Assembly: GCA_021323155.1 (NCBI GenBank)
Contig: JAJTCI010000120.1
Location: 1 to 7,209 of the forward strand
Origin: Chitinophagaceae bacterium
GTDB taxonomy: Bacteria; Bacteroidota; Bacteroidia; Chitinophagales; Chitinophagaceae
Reading direction: 5' to 3'
Length of the DNA: 7,209 nt
Of this stretch, positions 5,894-7,209 are shown piece by piece. A program made the translations under genes and the position numbers. Position 1 is the first letter of the stretch. The number at the start of each line of letters is the position of its first letter. The notes beneath the pieces were generated by a model that saw only the letters and a list, made by a program, of their open reading frames with translations, was not told where the DNA came from and did not search any database.

Positions 5894-5901
5894 CAAAACT
5901 A
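5894..5901 (-). promoter_or_regulatory. -7 promoter element of ric
   Basis: On the minus strand this reads TAGTTTTG, a full match to TAnnTTTG and identical to the -7 element of the Crp/Fnr gene. The start site would be near 5889, with a leader of about 13 nt before ATG 5875. No -33 TTTG is seen 19-21 bases upstream, which is compatible with activator dependence. The 8-bp palindrome GACCGGTC (5904-5911) lies just upstream between the expected boxes and could be an operator, though it is short. Confidence 0.55.
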
Positions 5902-5984
5902 TCGACCGGTCATTGCCCGTTTTATGATGCTACGCAGGATTGGGAAGGGATATTTATTTTATGAGGACGTTAACCTGGCTTGGC

Positions 5985-6118
5985 CACCGGGGTCGCCACT
6001 CGCCAGACCCCGGTGTGACATTCGGTATTCACCAGACCCTGGCGAGACAGTCGGCCGTCAAACAGGGTCTGGCTTTCGTCATGTTAAAGGAGAGAAGAAT
6101 GTTATTGCCGACCCTGTT
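5985..6118. repeat. Cluster of overlapping inverted repeats in the ric/cytochrome spacer
   Basis: The 259-bp spacer 5876-6134 holds no convincing gene but is dense in dyads. CACCGGGGTC (5985-5994) pairs with GACCCCGGTG (6006-6015). CCAGACCCTG (6032-6041) pairs with CAGGGTCTGG (6063-6072). TCGCCAG (6000-6006) pairs with CTGGCGA (6039-6045). AACAGGGTC (6061-6069) pairs with GACCCTGTT (6110-6118). All four are perfect, and several share arms, so they cannot all form at once. CCAGACCC is also directly repeated at 6003 and 6032. This could be a REP-like dispersed repeat, a transcript-end structure for the minus-strand cytochrome gene (stop at 6135), or a switching RNA. No T tract supports intrinsic termination. 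Confidence 0.7.
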
Positions 6119-6134
6119 GGCTCGAATGGAGCTG

Positions 6135-6539
6135 CTAATACTTCACCTCTTTGTCTATCTCCAAATCCAAATGGCATTTATTGCATTTGTCCACCAATAT
6201 GACGTACTGCGCCCGCGCTTTGGCTGTATCGTTATCGTCAAAAGCGGACTCCAGTTCAGAAAGCGGTTTATCGAGCAGCCTCTTTTTATAATAAGCGAAT
6301 GGCTTGTCCATCCGGTGGTGTTCGGTGATGGTAGCGGCCACTGTTCTAAGCGTACTGTCCATCCCGTCGAGCAGCCACCTGGAATCTTCGAGCCTGCAGG
6401 CGCGGATACCTTCACCCAGGTTCTCCTGGTAAGCCTTCAGGTCCATCATCGACTGCTCCAGGTCTTTCATGTTCTTCACGGGCTCAGGACTGCATGAAAG
6501 CAGGAAGCAAAGAGTGGATATCGCGGTGATCGCTTTCAT
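6135..6539 (-). CDS. Small haem c lipoprotein, cytochrome c'-like
   Basis: 134 residues. A short signal peptide ends in the lipobox L-L-S-C16, predicting a lipid-anchored extracytoplasmic protein. The mature part looks mainly helical and charged. The haem c attachment motif C119-N-K-C122-H123 lies close to the C-terminus (LVDKCNKCHLDLEIDKEVKY). A C-terminal CxxCH after a helical bundle of about 100 residues is the arrangement of class II cytochromes (c', c-556), some of which bind NO or act as electron carriers. No Met ligand position can be assigned. The Y-x-x-[KR] pattern after the haem motif of classical cytochromes c' is absent, so the match is structural and tentative. It lies 18 nt downstream of a DUF1206 membrane protein gene on the same strand, probably in one operon. 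A larger plus-strand open frame across the same stretch is antisense and was rejected. Confidence 0.75.
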   Translation of the reverse strand: MKAITAISTLCFLLSCSPEPVKNMKDLEQSMMDLKAYQENLGEGIRACRLEDSRWLLDGMDSTLRTVAATITEHHRMDKPFAYYKKRLLDKPLSELESAFDDNDTAKARAQYVILVDKCNKCHLDLEIDKEVKY

Positions 6540-6557
6540 CCTTGTAAAGGTAGAAAT

Positions 6558-7209
6558 TCAACGATAATGGATCGGTTGGTAGGCGGCGCGCAGGAACATG
6601 AATACACCGTAGCAGATCAGCCCCGCGGCGATCACTCCAAGCAAGACCGACCCATAGGATTGCTCAAGCCATGAAAACGCCTCTTCGCTTCCGCCGGCTT
6701 CTTTTGGGTTGGCATGCAGTGCTGCCCTGGTAAACAACCACCCGATGATCAACCAGACAACTCCCCGCGCCGTGTAACCAGCAACGCCCAGCGTACTCAC
6801 CCAACCCGCGGTGTCTTTGTGCAAAGCCTCCTGTACATACTTGCGGTATTTGCCACTAACGGCCCGGTAGATCTGGTACAACCCGATGCCGATCATGATG
6901 GCCGCGACGATGCCCACGAGCCATTGCCCGTAAGGCTGATCGAGCAATCGCTGCGTCCATCCCTGTTTTTCGTCACCACCGGAACCGGTCGAAGTAAAGA
7001 ATCTTTTTATCGCATAATAGGCAAGACCTGCGTAGATCAACCCGCTGAAGAAATACCCGAAGCGCTTCGAGGCTCCTTTTTTACCCGAACCTTTGTGTTC
7101 GGTGTCCTTAAAAGCCTGTATCCATCGCCAGAGTGTATAGCAGGCGAGCCCAAGTCCCGTTGCCAGTAACAATATCCTGCCGAAGGGTTGTTCTTCGATA
7201 AAAGAGAAC
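6558..7209 (-). CDS. DUF1206 family membrane protein, C-terminal 216 residues (5' end outside window)
   Basis: The reading frame enters from the right edge and ends at 6558. A TTG at 7172 is not the start, because in-frame sequence upstream (FSFIEEQPFGRI) belongs to the same repeat pattern. The DUF1206 family consists of three tandem units of two transmembrane helices. Here the second half of unit 1 is present (EEQPFGRILLLATGLGL...). Unit 2 is complete (GYFFSGLIYAGLAYYAI...DQPYGQWLVGIV...YQIYRA), and so is unit 3 (GYTARGVVWLIIGWLF...EQSYGSVLLGVIAAGLICYG...FLRAAY). The recurring [DE]Q-[PS]-[YF]-G motif and the terminal R-A of each unit are visible. The biochemical function of the family is unknown. 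The gene is followed after 18 nt by the haem c lipoprotein gene, and the short gap suggests co-transcription. About 50-60 N-terminal residues are probably missing. Confidence 0.82.
   Translation of the reverse strand, partial: FSFIEEQPFGRILLLATGLGLACYTLWRWIQAFKDTEHKGSGKKGASKRFGYFFSGLIYAGLAYYAIKRFFTSTGSGGDEKQGWTQRLLDQPYGQWLVGIVAAIMIGIGLYQIYRAVSGKYRKYVQEALHKDTAGWVSTLGVAGYTARGVVWLIIGWLFTRAALHANPKEAGGSEEAFSWLEQSYGSVLLGVIAAGLICYGVFMFLRAAYQPIHYR

Noticed and set aside
5876..5896. TTG start for ric at 5896
   Set aside because: The TTG falls inside a perfect -7 promoter element, and ATG 5875 retains all the domains.
6003..6039. Direct repeats of CCAGACCC as a possible CRISPR array
   Set aside because: Only two 8-bp copies are present, with no regular spacers and no cas genes nearby; they are part of inverted repeats.
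5940..6497. Plus-strand open frame of 185 codons with an SD-like AGGAG before an internal ATG at 6098
   Set aside because: It is antisense to the cytochrome c'-like gene, which has a lipobox and a CxxCH motif. The translation has no recognisable domain, and SD-like sequences carry little weight in Bacteroidota.

Overview
The window looks like chromosome from a member of the Bacteroidota, probably near the Chitinophagaceae. Three things suggest this: two matches to the Bacteroidetes -7 promoter element TAnnTTTG (one paired with a TTTG -33 box), several short signal peptides ending in a lipoprotein cysteine, and a lipoprotein-type clade II nitrous oxide reductase next to a monohaem cytochrome c. 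The placement is an inference from these features, not from a database match.

Layout. On the minus strand at the left are the 5' part of nosZ (674 to beyond position 1) and, just upstream of it, a monohaem cytochrome c lipoprotein gene (1213-740). These form the start of a nos operon. A 361-bp divergent intergenic region follows, then a plus-strand run: a Crp/Fnr-type regulator (1575-2168), a His-rich polytopic membrane protein (2228-3484) and a MIP18/DUF59 Fe-S assembly factor (3481-3777). The last two overlap by ATGA. Facing them on the minus strand are a second His-containing polytopic membrane protein (4827-3766) and an iron-sulfur repair di-iron protein, RIC, with an extra N-terminal DUF2249 domain (5875-4886). 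After a spacer rich in inverted repeats come, on the minus strand, a small lipoprotein with a C-terminal haem c motif that resembles cytochrome c' (6539-6135) and the 3' part of a DUF1206 membrane protein that runs off the right edge (7209-6558).

How it fits together. The recurring theme is N-oxide respiration and nitric oxide stress: N2O reduction (NosZ and its electron donor), repair of NO-damaged Fe-S or di-iron centres (RIC, with DUF59 as an assembly partner), a possible NO-binding cytochrome, a one-component regulator, and two poorly characterised membrane proteins of the kind seen near denitrification genes. A perfect CRP-type palindrome (TGTGA-N6-TCACA, 2169-2184) directly follows the regulator's stop codon. 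It sits where the -33 element of the next gene's promoter would be expected, which suggests regulator-controlled expression of the membrane protein/DUF59 pair.

Assignments for nosZ, the cytochrome, the regulator, DUF59 and RIC rest on clear motifs. Roles for the two membrane proteins, the cytochrome c'-like lipoprotein and DUF1206 are inferred from context. Several apparent longer ORFs on the opposite strand are shadows of these genes and were not annotated.
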